DNA from: Histoplasma ohiense
Lineage: Eukaryota; Ascomycota; Eurotiomycetes; Onygenales; Ajellomycetaceae
Direction: 5' to 3'
NCBI GenBank assembly: GCA_017607445.1
Contig: JAEVHH010000002.1
Location: forward strand, 3,277,501 to 3,341,500
DNA: 64,000 nucleotides
The notes under the pieces were generated by a model. It had not been told where the DNA came from. It searched no databases and saw only the letters and a program-made list of their open reading frames with translations. Below, in pieces: positions 12,101 through 23,432 of the stretch. Every line of letters begins with the position of its first letter. The stretch's first letter is position 1. The position numbers and the translations under genes are program-made.

Positions 12101-13625
12101 TTACCGATGCATATAGACTCTACGACCATGCTCTAGGGTTATATGACCTAGAACTTACGTTGATGGTTGCCCAGCAAGCCCAGAAAGTAAAGCTCATGCA
12201 TGGGTGTATCCCCTTGAGGAAAGAATGGATATGCTAATTCTTCGCAGGATCCTCGAGAGTATCTCCCATTTCTTCAAAAGCTTCAGGCTATGCCGACGCT
12301 TCGCCGTCAATATGAAATCGACAACCATCTAGGACGAGTGCGAAAAGCACTCAAAAGCTTACATTCTTTTCAAGCCTATGAAGAGCTCAAGCTCTACGCC
12401 ATCAAACATACATTATACAGTGATGCCTTGGAACTATACAAATACCAGCCTGAGCTTCTTCGCGATATGTCGCACTTATACGCCGACTATCTATACGATC
12501 AATCCAATTACAAAGAAGCTGCCATCAGTATGCCACTCCCTTTATCCTAAAGAAGTGTCACGTCTGGAATTAAATTTATTAACTAACGGACCCAAAGTCT
12601 ATGAATCCCTCTCCCTTTACAAGCCTGCCTACCAATCCTACAAGCTCGCCCACCAATGGCGTGAATGTATTTACTGTGCTAGCCTGGTTCCCCTCTCGAA
12701 AGACCAAATGAATTCCCTGACCCGATCCCTCGCCACAACTCTAACAGACGAAACAAAGGACTACATATCCGCTGCTCACATCCACGCTCAACATCTCCAA
12801 GACATCCCAACCGCCGCACGCCTACTCTGTTGCGGCAACCAATTTGGAGACGCATGCCGTCTCCTCGTCCTTCACGGCAAACAGTCACTCGTCAGCGACA
12901 TCGTGGATTCAGCCCTGGGGGACGCAATGGGCAGTACGATCGATCTGCTCGCCGACTGCAAGACCCAGCTCAATACACAGGTGCCAAGAATCCGGGAACT
13001 GCGAGTCCGCCGCGCCAACGACCCTTTGGGATTCTATGGTGGTGACCCGACTGCTGGAATGGCTGAAGGTGATGCGGATATTCCCGATAATGTATCGCTA
13101 GCACCGACCGACGCGAGCACAATGGCAGGTCAGAGTATGTTCACACGGTATACAGGAAACACATCCTCGTCGCGGAAAACGAGCAAGACGAGGCGGCGCG
13201 AGGAACGCAAACGCGCACGTGGGAAGAAAGGGACTGTATATGAAGAGGAGTATTTGGTAAATAGTGTACGACGGCTGATTGAGAGGGTCAATGGTGCAAT
13301 TGATGAGGGGGAGACGCTCATTCAAGCACTGCTAAGGAGGGGAATGAGGGAGCGGGCGGCGTTGGTGCAACATCATCTGGATGAAGTTTTGGGAATGTGT
13401 AGGGATTGCTTGGACGATGTGTTTGAAGTGACCAAGGAGAAGGGCGTTGGTGTTAGTGGCACCGACGTTGAAGGAAGTATCGGTGACGATGGCGGTCTAG
13501 GAGGGGAGCGGCCACCTGGTGGTGAAGGGGTGTTTTGGGATAGCTTGCAACAGAACCTTAGTGGGAAGGGAAGGGAGCCTCCTGTCATCAAGGAGTTTAG
13601 AAAATTAGTTATTCTGGGTGGATGA
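9183..13625 (+). CDS. ELP1: Elongator complex scaffold subunit Elp1 (IKI3/IKAP)
   Basis: Nine exons (9183-10305, 10360-10452, 10508-11064, 11120-11273, 11329-11671, 11728-11996, 12053-12186, 12248-12527, 12598-13625) give 1,326 residues, the normal Elp1 size. The N-terminal half is a WD40 double propeller beginning MRNLRNIHLNEVPLG. The C-terminal half is TPR-like (for example YKEAAIIYESLSLYKPAYQSYKLA). Near residues 1175-1200 lies the conserved basic stretch RKTSKTRRREERKRARGKKG, described in yeast as a nuclear-signal and tRNA-binding element. The complex adds the cm5/mcm5 modifications to wobble uridine. The first donor is GTATGC at 10306, not the better-looking GTAAGT 27 nt on: only the former restores the conserved DKLFDIEYVFDVARGST frame. 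Confidence 0.95.
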
Positions 13626-13909
13626 CTTGAGATGGGTCTTTTTTTGATTGGTCTACTTTGATTCCCACGTTGCAGTGATTCGTGCCCGTTCAACGACAAA
13701 AGAAACATTTCGAACATCAATAGTTATACGTTTGTTTTCAAAGCTTTAAAAGATTTAGAAGCTGTTCAACGGAATTTGATATATTGATGATTGATTTGAA
13801 TTTCTTGAAACTTTCAATGCTCGCTATTTATTCTCCCGGATGCAAGGGGTATCGTGGTCGAGATATATTTTCTTATTCCGATGACTCCTAGTTTGTTTTT
13901 TGTATTTCC

Positions 13910-15199
13910 TCAATTGGGGCTTCCTTTCAAAATTTCACCAGTTTCGTTGACAAGGTGTTGGCCAACTTTTTGTGGCCCTTCGCCGACGCCAGTTAGAATA
14001 ACGGTGTTGACACCACCCTTCAGCTCAGCGACAGCCCTCGAGTCCAAATTCTCCAGCGGAATTCCGCATTTTATGTGCTTAACTGCGCCACCATACACAC
14101 CATCCCAACCCTCGGTCTCAGCCTTCAGAATTGACTTGAATGTCCCAATGACATGTTCCGAGTCTTTATCTAAGTAATATATCACGGCATTTGGGCCGGC
14201 ATCGAACGTGTAAGCGCAAATAGTCTCGCCAGCTGCACGATTGATATCATGGACCAGCCTGATGGCAGCACGAGACACATCATTGAGATAGAACGTAGGT
14301 GGCCAGGTGTCAAGATTGGTGGCATGGAAGTTGTTGCTGTCTTTCATGGTGATCTCGGCGAAGGAAGCAAAATCCCTGTTTTTAATCGCGGACTCGATCG
14401 CAGCCATCCGTGCAGGCACCACTGTTTCAGCACGGGTTCGGAAGAGAGTGGAGGTCGCGACTGTTGCCTGCATTCCTTGCGTGCTGGGAACGTCTTTCTT
14501 CGCATCAGAAACGACAAGGATAAGGGCACGCATCTCAGGCCAATGGCTTGCTGGAGCCACCTCTTCTGCGAAGCTGTCACTACCATCTTCCAAGACCCCC
14601 GTACGCCATGCAACATAACCGCCCATCATAGAGCGACATGCGGAACCAGAGCCCTGGCGCGCAATGCGGCTGAGATCACTAGGTGATTGGGGCAACTCGT
14701 AAAGGTTGGCTACCGCGCGAACCAACGCAGCAAAACCAGCCGCGGAGCTGGCAAGACCAGCCGCGGTCGGGAAGTTATTCTCCGATACAATCCGTAGAGG
14801 GAAACCTGAGAGTTTGGGTAGAGATGGGTTTGCATTCTCCAGTTCTCGACGGAGACTTCGTAAATCTGACAGGCAAGCAAGCGTTCTCTTTGAATCTTTT
14901 ATATTCTGCGGTTGCGAGTTGAGGGTCAAAGAATCGCCAGCATCGGTGGGGTAGGTAGGGGAACACGATGCAGTGGTGTATGCACGTAAAGAACTCTGTG
15001 ATAGGGTCACAGAGAGCGAGGAATTTGTGGGAAGGTTAAGGACAGCATCCCGCTTCCCCCAGTATCTGCAAGTGTCCTCATAAGCAAATTGCATGCAAAT
15101 GAGGGGTAAATTCGGGAGATTTCTCTTAGCCTACTTGATAACAGCGATGTTGACAGGAGCCGTAGCACTTGCACGGTAAACTTCGGTGGACCCAGCCAT
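13910..15199 (-). CDS. MVD1: Diphosphomevalonate decarboxylase
   Basis: Two exons (15135-15199 and 13910-15065) encode 406 residues. The 65 nt first exon (MAGSTEVYRASATAPVNIAVIK) is split inside the Lys codon before the conserved YWGKRD block. GHMP-kinase features are the Gly/Ser ATP loop FPTAAGLASSAAGFAAL, the SGSACRSMMGGYVAW segment and the C-terminal TFDAGPNAV. The enzyme converts mevalonate diphosphate to isopentenyl diphosphate with ATP and CO2 release, the last step of the mevalonate route to ergosterol, dolichol and quinones. The symbol ERG19 is also used. It converges on ELP1 with 284 bp between stop codons. Confidence 0.96.
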
Positions 15200-15553
15200 C
15201 TTCGTTGTTCACAAATGGCTAATTACAGGAGATAAACAGGTAATGTTTGGTGTGGGGGGCTGAGGAGAGAGTTGTGTGAGAATGTCGGTGTTCTTGATGC
15301 CCTACACATGTGGGTTTGAGGCTCTGCGGAGAACTCCAAACCTTAAATTTTAAATAATCAGATCAAACCTCATCAAAGCTCAACCCTGGACGCTGAACAC
15401 TGCGCACTGCGAAGAGATTTTCTCACAGTCTACGAAGGACATACTGGCATATGGGACGCTATCGCTCGCAGTGATTTTTGTGAAGTTAACTGGTTTTCTT
15501 TTATTTGGGCATTCTTCCGTCGAACACTGCTGAGGTTAATTCAACTTTTGATC
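15200..15553. promoter_or_regulatory. Divergent promoter of MVD1 and the heme lyase gene
   Basis: The 354 bp between two start codons must hold both promoters. It contains AT-rich tracts around 15343-15360 and a T-rich segment at 15475-15510. No sterol-regulatory or other known element was recognised with confidence. Confidence 0.45.
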
Positions 15554-16477
15554 ATGGGGGCCAATGCAAGTACTGCAAATACCCCATCCCAACCTACAGC
15601 AGTCCCTACTTCCACTGGTTTTGCCCAAGATAGTGGATCCCAGGCAACATGTCCTGTAGACCACAAAACTCGGGCTGCATGGCTTTCACAACATCAAACC
15701 TCCAATCTTAGTCCAACGGGTCCAACCGACCCAGCTCCGAAACTTACAATCACCACAAAACCATCGAAACAACTGAGACCATTATCTCAGGAGCGGGAAG
15801 TAAGCAGCATCCCTCGAGCAGTGCCAGATACACCCACAGCTGCTACATCTTCCACTTCCGCCTGCCCGCCTCCCTCACCATATGCATCCCCATCCTCCAC
15901 GACAGCTTCGCACATCAACCCTTCAAACGACGAAGCCGAAACCGGCCATGACACCCGCACGGGCAACTGGATTTATCCATCAGAGCGCCAATTCTTCGAG
16001 GCCCTCCTTCGCAAAAATACACCCACATCTGCCACCTCTGCGACCGATCTAGCCACCTCCGTAGCCTCCATCATCCCCATCCACAACGCCGTGAATGAGC
16101 GTGCATGGTCTGAAATCCTAGAATGGGAATCCTCTGCACCGACGTCTGATCCTGGTAGCCGAAAATGTGGAGGTCCTAAGCTGTATTCGTTCCGAGGATT
16201 GGGAGTCGAGAGCCAGTTTCTAAGCCCAAGGGCCAGGATTAATGGCTGGTTAGGATATCAACGGCCGTTCGATAGACATGACTGGGTTGTGGAAAGGTGC
16301 GGGGGGACTAGAATTGAATATGTGATTGATTTTTACCAGGGGAGATCTGGCGGGGCAGGTTTGGGGGCTGCTGCGAATAATGCGAAATTAAATTTTTATC
16401 TGGACGTACGGCCAAAGCTAAATTCCTGGGAAGGGTGGAGGATGAGGGCCACTCGTCTAGTCGGATTAGGGTGGTGA
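15554..16477 (+). CDS. Holocytochrome c-type synthase (cytochrome c/c1 heme lyase)
   Basis: A single exon of 307 residues. The start is the ATG at 15554 (MGANASTAN); the frame is open upstream but has no earlier ATG. Two Cys-Pro heme-regulatory type motifs are present (CPVDH at residue 33 and CPPPSP at 104). The catalytic region contains WIYPSERQFFEALLRK, IHNAVNERAWSEILEWE with the heme-ligand His at about 177, and WLGYQRPFDRHDWVVERCG. The enzyme attaches heme covalently to apocytochrome c (Cyc3) or c1 (Cyt2) in the mitochondrial intermembrane space. Which paralogue this is cannot be settled by eye. The segment between residues 45 and 130 is a low-complexity Pro/Ser/Thr linker, longer than in yeast. 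Confidence 0.92.
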   Translation: MGANASTANTPSQPTAVPTSTGFAQDSGSQATCPVDHKTRAAWLSQHQTSNLSPTGPTDPAPKLTITTKPSKQLRPLSQEREVSSIPRAVPDTPTAATSSTSACPPPSPYASPSSTTASHINPSNDEAETGHDTRTGNWIYPSERQFFEALLRKNTPTSATSATDLATSVASIIPIHNAVNERAWSEILEWESSAPTSDPGSRKCGGPKLYSFRGLGVESQFLSPRARINGWLGYQRPFDRHDWVVERCGGTRIEYVIDFYQGRSGGAGLGAAANNAKLNFYLDVRPKLNSWEGWRMRATRLVGLGW

Positions 16478-16782
16478 TATCAGTATTACTTTTGAGTTTT
16501 TTATTAACAGGGGCATACAGGTGGGTGGTAGATATGTCGTTCTTCCAACTCTCTAAAGATATGTGTATATAACAATTGTAAAATATTAGATAGCGTATGT
16601 ACGATAGTACGAGAGTAGCTTTGACAATGAAAGCTAGTCAGGCAGCTCGCCTGAAGAAACGCCAAAAGAAATATCCGAACCCTCCAATCACTGAAACAAA
16701 ACAATGGAATAAAAAGAGCATTAACAAATCAATCAGTTAAGAGTCATAGGCGCATGAGATGGTTAAGAAAGGAATAGCAAGG

Positions 16783-16837
<55 letters not shown>

Positions 16838-16925
16838 CAATAAAACAATAATAGACAATAATAGAACAATTACAGAAAAAAAAAAAAGAAGAGCTCGAAG
16901 CTAACAACGCAATTCGTTTGGTTGT
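16478..16925. other. Convergent 3' region of heme lyase and syntaxin genes
   Basis: This is the space between two stop codons. It is AT-rich, dominated by a long A homopolymer and followed by ACAATAATAGA-type repeats at 16836-16875. The frame at 16504-16704 has no domain and is not called. Confidence 0.5.
16783..16835. repeat. Poly(A) homopolymer, 53 nt
   Basis: An uninterrupted run of 53 A lies between convergent genes, followed by imperfect (ACAATAATAG) units and a second A11-A12 tract near 16878. It reads as poly(T) at the 3' side of the syntaxin gene. The exact length may be affected by sequencing slippage. Confidence 0.9.
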
Positions 16926-17851
16926 TCAAGCCAACGTAGCAGCAAGGACGATAATGACCAGGACCACAGCCAAAATCAACAGCAGGCAACAAGCCTTGTT
17001 GCGCGCGTTCTTCTGATATCTACTGGCACTTCTGAGCTCGGAATCCGCAACCCTGGCATCATTTCTCGTCCGTTCCACATTTTCACTTATCAGATCCAGC
17101 TGTCCCCCTTGCTCATGGACTATATGCGCAACATCTCGGAAAAGCTCATTTAGTTCGCTAACACTCTGTTCAATATTCCGAATCTCCGCTTCGCGTTCTA
17201 TAATAAGGGTCTCTTGGAAGTCAACTTCAGCTTGTGGTGCGATGCGGGGTTGCTGCTCCTGCAGTTGTTGGAGGGTCTGGCCTTCCTGCGGCGAGGCTGC
17301 TATGACACCCTCTTCCTCTTGAAGGGCAGTACGTGCAGCAGTTGCGGACGCTCTTTGCTTCTCGAGGGCACGGCGCTGGGCGATTTGGAATTCTTCTAGG
17401 GTGGATCGAAATTCGGAAGAAAGCTTTTGCTGCGTCCATTTTTGGGAGGGCTTTGGGTGATGTGCGTTTATTTGTTAGTATAGGGATATTGAGCGACAGA
17501 TTCAGCGAAACCCGCCACTCCCACGCATAAAGGTATTGCGATAAAGGTACAGTTGCTACTAACATTGACATCATCCCATAGTTGAATCTTCTTGATACCT
17601 TCGCCGACTTCCCGGAAACCTTCCCGGGTCTCTTCTAGCAGATCATGGACCCGTTCACGGACCCGCTCCGTATCACGTTTAGTGCCTAACAAGGAGATCT
17701 GGTTCGATAGGCGCGAGATATTAGATGTCAACGTAAACAAGCGATTAGATAGCGACTCTGTCAATCGTTGGAAATCGGGGTCATCTTGGTATTGTGAGTC
17801 GCCTGGTCTGGTTGGCTGCGCTTCTAATGATGAGAGGCGGTCGAATGACAT
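16926..17851 (-). CDS. PEP12: Endosomal/vacuolar Qa-SNARE, Pep12/syntaxin-7 type
   Basis: Two exons (17564-17851 and 16926-17450) encode 270 residues across a 113 bp intron with a TACTAAC branch point. The N-terminal helical region (FQRLTESLSNRLFTLTSNIS) is followed by a linker beginning NPSQKWTQQKLSSEF. The SNARE helix runs roughly from IIEREAEIRNIEQSV to RTRNDARVADSEL, with the central layer Gln in VHEQGGQLD. The C-terminal membrane anchor is CCLLLILAVVLVIIVLAATLA, ending two residues before the stop. In yeast Pep12 receives Golgi-derived vesicles at the late endosome. A related Vam3-like vacuolar role is possible because filamentous fungi often have a single Pep12/Vam3 syntaxin. Confidence 0.88.
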
Positions 17852-18356
17852 GACGTGATTGTTCAAGCACCCAGTAGGAAGAACTTGAAGAGACAAAAAG
17901 AGACGCAGAACACAGCTTTCACAGCAAGATATCGGCCAGAAGAGAACGAATGATGGAAACGGATATCGAAGGAATGTATTGCCGGTATTGCCGCTGTGAT
18001 TTTGCTGCTGATTGTTGCTTGGATTCTCCCCAAGCGGCAATGATGTCGAGCACAATTACGTAATCTAGCAGATCGCCTGACGCTAGGCTGTAAATGGACA
18101 CTAGTGTGGCTGGTTCCAATTCTTGCAGTGCGCCTGTGGTTGATATTGTTTTGGTGCGGGAAAACAATTCGTGATAGCGTCAAAAAAAGCTGTTTGCTTC
18201 ACTTCGAACCCCATTCATACATATCATTTGCCGCAAAGAGTTCAGTAAGATATTTTCCAGCTTACGACCAACAAGCTGGCGAATCTACAGAGCTCCCCAG
18301 CAATGCTCTAAGCTCCTAATCCTACTTCTGGCTGAGCACTTCATTCTTGATCGGCC
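17852..18356. promoter_or_regulatory. Divergent PEP12/NDC1 promoter region
   Basis: These 505 bp between two start codons serve both genes. Short frames here extend PEP12 exon 1 upstream in other readings, but the conserved MSFDRLSSLE start supports the ATG at 17851. No specific operator was recognised. Confidence 0.45.
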
Positions 18357-20508
18357 ATGGCAGCCGCATCCTCCTCAGCGGTTGCTGCCCGGCCCAGGCA
18401 GTACAGGCGGCTATTGACTTCGACTCTACATCGCAAATTCGTTCATGCGTCGGCAGTTTCTTTGGTTGCTTGCTATGTTGTCGCTTTTCTTATTGGCGTT
18501 AAGTCATCCTGTGAGTTTTGCTTTGCTCCCTCTCTGCTCTGCCTACATGGGGGTTTAACAGTAAACTTGTACTAGTTTTCTGGTCATGGTTTCCTCTGGG
18601 CGCTTGCGGCTTTCGGACGATACTCCTTTTTTTCTCATGCCTTGCTATTTTCATCCTCCGTGTTGGCCAGATGCGTGTGGGAACCCGGACCACAAGTTCC
18701 CCTTTCAGCTCAGCAAGGCAGGCCTTGTTCTCCTTGTCCACTTTCCAGACCTTTGGATGGTATCTATTATCTGCGTGGTGGTTTACTGAGGTGTCCATGT
18801 GGTCGTCATCAGAAAGCGCGGACCTTAATTGGGTAAAACTGGGAAAGTCAGTTAATCCCGTGTTGCTAAGAAGTATTTGGGCTGAATGCTGAAAAATTGT
18901 CTCGTCCGTAGGCCGTTTGAACGAGCAAAGCTCAATGAGAGACCAATATATCTCCATTGCTTCTACGCCCTTCTTGCCGTTTCACAAGCAACGCTTCACC
19001 TCTATTTTGACTGGGATAAGATCCGCGTTCCCATATCGAATCGAACCTCGACATCCACACACCAGAGTTTGCATGCGCTGGAGCCGCTTCCTGTCAGGAT
19101 CAGGAAGGCCATGCCTCAGATATTATACGATGCCGTAATTAGAAGCTCAATTACGGCTATTGTGGGCCCCTTTATTTATATGTTATTTCTCAGACGCATC
19201 GCCTGGAATTGGGTCCTTTCTTTTGCAAAGCTTTTCTGGAATTTTCCTCGATCCGCCGCTGATCCTCCAGGGCTGATTCCACCCCTGCACATTCTGCTAA
19301 TGCTCCGGGCCGCTACTACCGGCGTGCTTCTTGTGATGCTGTGGCAGGTGTCTAATCTTTTGTTTTCAACGTTTTTGGGTCAGGCGCCCTTGAAAAGAGG
19401 TCAGCCATTGACAAACGAATCCAAAGACCCGAATGGCAGCTTGATAAACGGATTGAACGCGAAAAAGGACGTCGTCCGAACATTCGCATTCTGGGAATTG
19501 TGCTTGATCAGCCAACAATATCCGGAGCGCCGCAAAGCAATTTTTGCTGACATCGATCGCAACGGTGGTCCAGCATGGACCCAAATTTTCTCCGCTTCGA
19601 CAAATGTTATCAAGGGAATAACCGCGCGAATAAATGAGCATCGACACCCCACACCCCTGGCGGGTCCGAACCCTACATTACCCAGATCAGATAGTAGTAG
19701 GAACATCGATGAACAACCACCCATTATCCACACCCTGCCTCGCCTAACCTCCCCTCCACGAGAAGACAACATCTTCCTTGCCTCATCCAAGCCCGCGACC
19801 GGGTCTGAAAAATTGGAGTCAGCCTTCAGCTCTGTAGCTAAATCCTACGGCCAATCTCCTGACTGGACACCAGCAGCCCGCGACCAAGCCCGCAACATCT
19901 TCAACCGTGCCACCACTGCTGTCCTCAGCCCGGAACGGAAAAAGCGCATATCCTCCTCAGCCCAGGAGCTCAAGCTCCTCACGGGGCCCCACTCCTCATC
20001 TGGTTCAGATAGACGCAGCACGCACCCCCTAATCCACAAATTCCTCAGCTCTCTCGTAGGTTTACCATTCCGCCAATCCTACGCACGACGACTCCGTATC
20101 ATCATCCTCGGCACTCCATATGCCAGTCTCTCCCCAATTATTGATGCGGTAGAATCTCTCACTCGCCTCCTCATCGCGAGTCTAGCAGAGGACCAGTTCG
20201 GGAAAGTGCAGGCGGATATTGCCGCTGTCGTACACCTGTTTACAGAGACTATAATATCTCTCGAGTCCTTTACTAGTGTTGATGATGGCGGGTTGGATAT
20301 CCATTGGACAGATGTTGATTTCCCTCCTACAGACGCCGGTGTGGAGATACAGAGAAAGGCGCGGCGGGTGGAGGAGGTAGAGATGATCAAAGAGGCGTTA
20401 AGGAGTGGGTTGTCGGAGCTTTTGGAGACATTTAAGTTATATTTAGATGATGTCGGGGTTCGAGGAAACGATTTAAAGATGGCGAGGGAGGCGGTGGGAT
20501 TGGTTTGA
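18357..20508 (+). CDS. NDC1: Nuclear pore membrane protein Ndc1/Cut11
   Basis: Three exons (18357-18510, 18576-18846, 18912-20508) encode 673 residues, matching fungal Ndc1. The N-terminal half has several membrane spans: VSLVACYVVAFLIGV, ILLFFSCLAIFILRVG, AIVGPFIYMLFLRRIAW and a further span at about HILLMLRAATTGVLLVMLW. The conserved segment ERAKLNERPIYLHCFYALLA lies between them. The C-terminal half is soluble with a Ser/Pro-rich disordered stretch and a helical end. The exon 2/3 join uses donor GTCAGT at 18847, which gives KLGKPFERAKLNERP. Ndc1 anchors nuclear pores and, in yeasts, the spindle pole body in the nuclear envelope. Confidence 0.88.
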
Positions 20509-21213
20509 TAGAGGTTTTCCTTTATTTCCCTTTTTTCCTAGTTGTCATCTTCTTCACTTGTTTCTGGTTTTCGTTCGATTTTTTCCCTCCCTTTTAACAT
20601 GAAATATGAATGATATAGGATTTATTTTTAGAATACGATAGCCCAAATTCTTTCTGCCTGTCTGCTGGTTGAGGTGTGGCAGGATGGAAAAACACAGTTC
20701 ATTTGCCTTTTTTTCTCTGTTTTCATTGTATGTACTGTACAATAGCTCCTGCTGTTCTCATATAATTGCCCAGCTGCATTGACATGGAAATCAACTTATA
20801 TGAAGGAGGAATTCTTTAAAATGGTGTTTTCGTCTACTGCTTACGACCATCTGGAAACAGCCCACTTCTTGATCCATCCCCTCGCCATTTTCAACTTGCA
20901 GACAAATGTAAACTCACAGCAGATATATGTCTTTGCCCATCTATCTATATCCCCCTCCTAAGGCCAGGAGATTCCCAGTAGAATCAATCATCTATTTCTC
21001 AATCTAATGCAATACATTATTCCCACCCAACCTCCGTCCGCTCTGTTCTTTCACTCCCCGACGCTCCAGCATCGTTCTGTCATGTAATTTTCCACACCAC
21101 CCAACCCGCTCCCGCTAAGGCACATGCTACCGCCCTAAGCCGCATACCCCATGCATATTTTCATCAGTTCATCAGGGTATGGAAAATCTATAGTTGTTCT
21201 CCTTTTTCTCTTC

Positions 21214-21244
<31 letters not shown>

Positions 21245-22284
21245 CTGTGTCGCCCTTGATTCTTTTCATGCAAAAACACTATGACCAAATAAGGTGAAGG
21301 CCTCATGTCATACCACGGGGGGGGGGGTGAGGGAATAGTTTGAGGGAATAGGTGAGGAAAGCGAAGCTGTGAGAGGGAGAGGGAGAGGGAGAGGGAGACC
21401 CAAGACACGCACTATGAAAAATATTTGGTATATAAGCTTGTGATATTAGAACAAAAAAAGGAAAAGAAAAAGAAAAGAAAATTCGCGGCGAATAAACACC
21501 AGTAGAAAACCAGAAGAGGAGCGGTCGATTATGAGGATGTCGTCAGCTAGATTTGCAAGAGAAATAATTTATTGATTGTAAAGAAAAGGAGGAATGTCAA
21601 CCAGTCGAGGAGAAAGGTCGTAGGAATTTAGGATCAACCTTGGCTAATGAGTTGAGTTGAGAAAACAGGATTGGTTGCAAGAGCGTATTGTATGTTCAAT
21701 GATATATGTGAAATCCAGACCATGAAATATACTTAGTGCGGATTTGTTTATCTCCTCGCGCCAAGAGGGAGGAAAGAATGATATTATATTCGTAAAAGAA
21801 AGAAGGGATAAGAGAGAAAAAAAAATAGAAAGAAAAGAGGAAGAAAGAAAAGGCAAAGAGTGCGATTAAAAAATCACCGCTGCCGCCGCTGCGCGGTAAA
21901 TTAAGCTGTGCAACCTCCAATCCTTTAACGCCAGGTTTTTCAATGACAAGTTGTATTTTAGTTTATTTTTCTTTTTGTTACCGCAGTACTGGGGACTTGC
22001 GGTTCCATTTTCCGCGCCCGTATGTACATGTACCCTACCCCAGAACCCAAACCTAACGGTCTATAAATAATCCTCGTAGTGATGAAATAAATGAATGGAG
22101 AAACGAAACGCCGTGGTGTTTTATTTTTCGGTTGTGATCTCGATCCTTATCCGGAAACGCCCCGATATAAGCAAGGAAAGTGGACCCAGGGAATAACGAG
22201 CATTGTCTGCTCGATGGGATTTTGGCATTCCTGATCACTGGCGAAAGGTGATTGAAGGAATTGATATAAATCCAGGAATATATT
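20509..22284. other. Convergent intergenic region NDC1/SIW14, no gene seen
   Basis: This 1.8 kb holds only low-complexity sequence and frames without domains. It includes a 29 nt T run (21216-21244), an 11 nt G run (21317-21327), GGGAGA repeats (about 21373-21398) and A/G-rich blocks near 21455-21480 and 21795-21860. Lys/Phe/Ser-rich frames on the minus strand (21644-21920) are translations of these tracts. Confidence 0.55.
21216..21244. repeat. Poly(T) tract, 29 nt
   Basis: An uninterrupted T run in the NDC1/SIW14 convergent region. Similar runs occur at 34979-35009 (31 nt, within a protease intron), 36999-37017 and 38506-38531 (26 nt, within a thioesterase intron). Confidence 0.85.
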
Positions 22285-23432
22285 TTAGATGGAGTTGATT
22301 CTGTGGAGTTCCTCTAAACTTGCATTGAAGTGGCTAGGAGGTGCACTTTCGGCTTTCGGAAATTGATCATTAAGGCTGATATGCGATGTTTCGAGTTTGT
22401 CTTTCCCGATGTTATCGACTGGAATAATTGTCGGAAGCCATTTGCGAGCACCCACATTTTCAACGAGGTCAGAGAGGGAATCTGAGTCGAATTCCTCGAT
22501 GTAAATGCGGTCTAGCACACGCGATTTGGGTGTAGAATATTTCTGATATTCCTGGAGCGCAGCCATGAGAGACCACCCTTGAACTCTGCGAAAGCAGGCG
22601 ATAATACATCCGGTTCGATGCTAAGATAACAAGATTAGATGGCGGAAAGAGTTTTATTTATTTACTTATTCATTTGTATTGTTCGGGCAACGATAATAAC
22701 TTACTTTGCCTTTGTTGCAGTGAATTAATACAGGATGATTCGTCGGGTTCAAAATAATCTTTAGTACTTCAATAACAGTTTCATAGGGCGTGGAGACCTG
22801 CGAGGCTTTGTTTGCCAAAATGGGAATGACATGGGACTTAATTCCATTTTTGCGGATAAATTCGCCATAATCAGGAGACCATTTTTCGTCAACTAAGGTT
22901 CTATTTCCTAGTCAGCACACATACATTTTCGCGAAAAAACAATGAATTCCAATTGAAAACTTACATAATGGTCTTAAGATTAAGCCGGGCAATAGAGTCG
23001 AGATGCACTGGTAGAGGAAAGCTACTTCTGTATACGCCTTGGACGACTTCAGCGAAGTTTTCTGGTAATCCAGCTCCGTGCGGCGTGGGTGGACGGCTTG
23101 GCCCGCTTTCAAAGCCGCTGACCAAGTATCCATTTTCTCCTGCTCCAAAACGTTTCCCGTCAGAAAAAGAAAAAGAAAAAAAAAGAAAAAAACAAGAAAC
23201 TAAGATACGGATAGCATGGAAAATAACACAAATATGGCCTTGTAGCATCTTTATCGAACAGGCAATACCAGTGCAAAAAAGAGAATGAAAAACGACCAAC
23301 GGGCAAACAGAGGAGAAACGTACCTTGTTTGTCGTCTTTGATAATTTCTATGGCAGTAGAAGGGGAGAGGAAATCGGTCATTTTGTGGCAGGAAGACTGA
23401 GCTGGCATAGCACTCCAAGTGAACTTCGTCAT
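22285..23432 (-). CDS. SIW14: Siw14/Oca-family cysteine phosphatase (inositol pyrophosphate phosphatase type)
   Basis: Four exons (23324-23432, 22965-23139, 22705-22900, 22285-22620) encode 271 residues. The PFA-DSP pattern is clear: LPENFAEVVQGVYRSSFP, LNLKTIITLVDEKWSPDYGEFIRKNGI, and the catalytic loop HCNKGKHRTG with Cys156 and Arg162 (C-x5-R). The last intron falls between Lys160 and His161, inside that loop. The closing region AALQEYQKYSTPKSRVLDRIYIEEFD is typical of Siw14. Yeast Siw14 removes the 5-beta phosphate of inositol pyrophosphates; that activity is inferred here by family. The acceptor at 23140-23145 is GAGCAG, so Gly or Ala may follow Gln36 depending on its use. Other Oca paralogues remain possible. 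Confidence 0.85.

Noticed and set aside
21644..21920. Phe/Ser-rich minus-strand frames
   Set aside because: They are translations of purine-rich tracts on the plus strand, with no domain.
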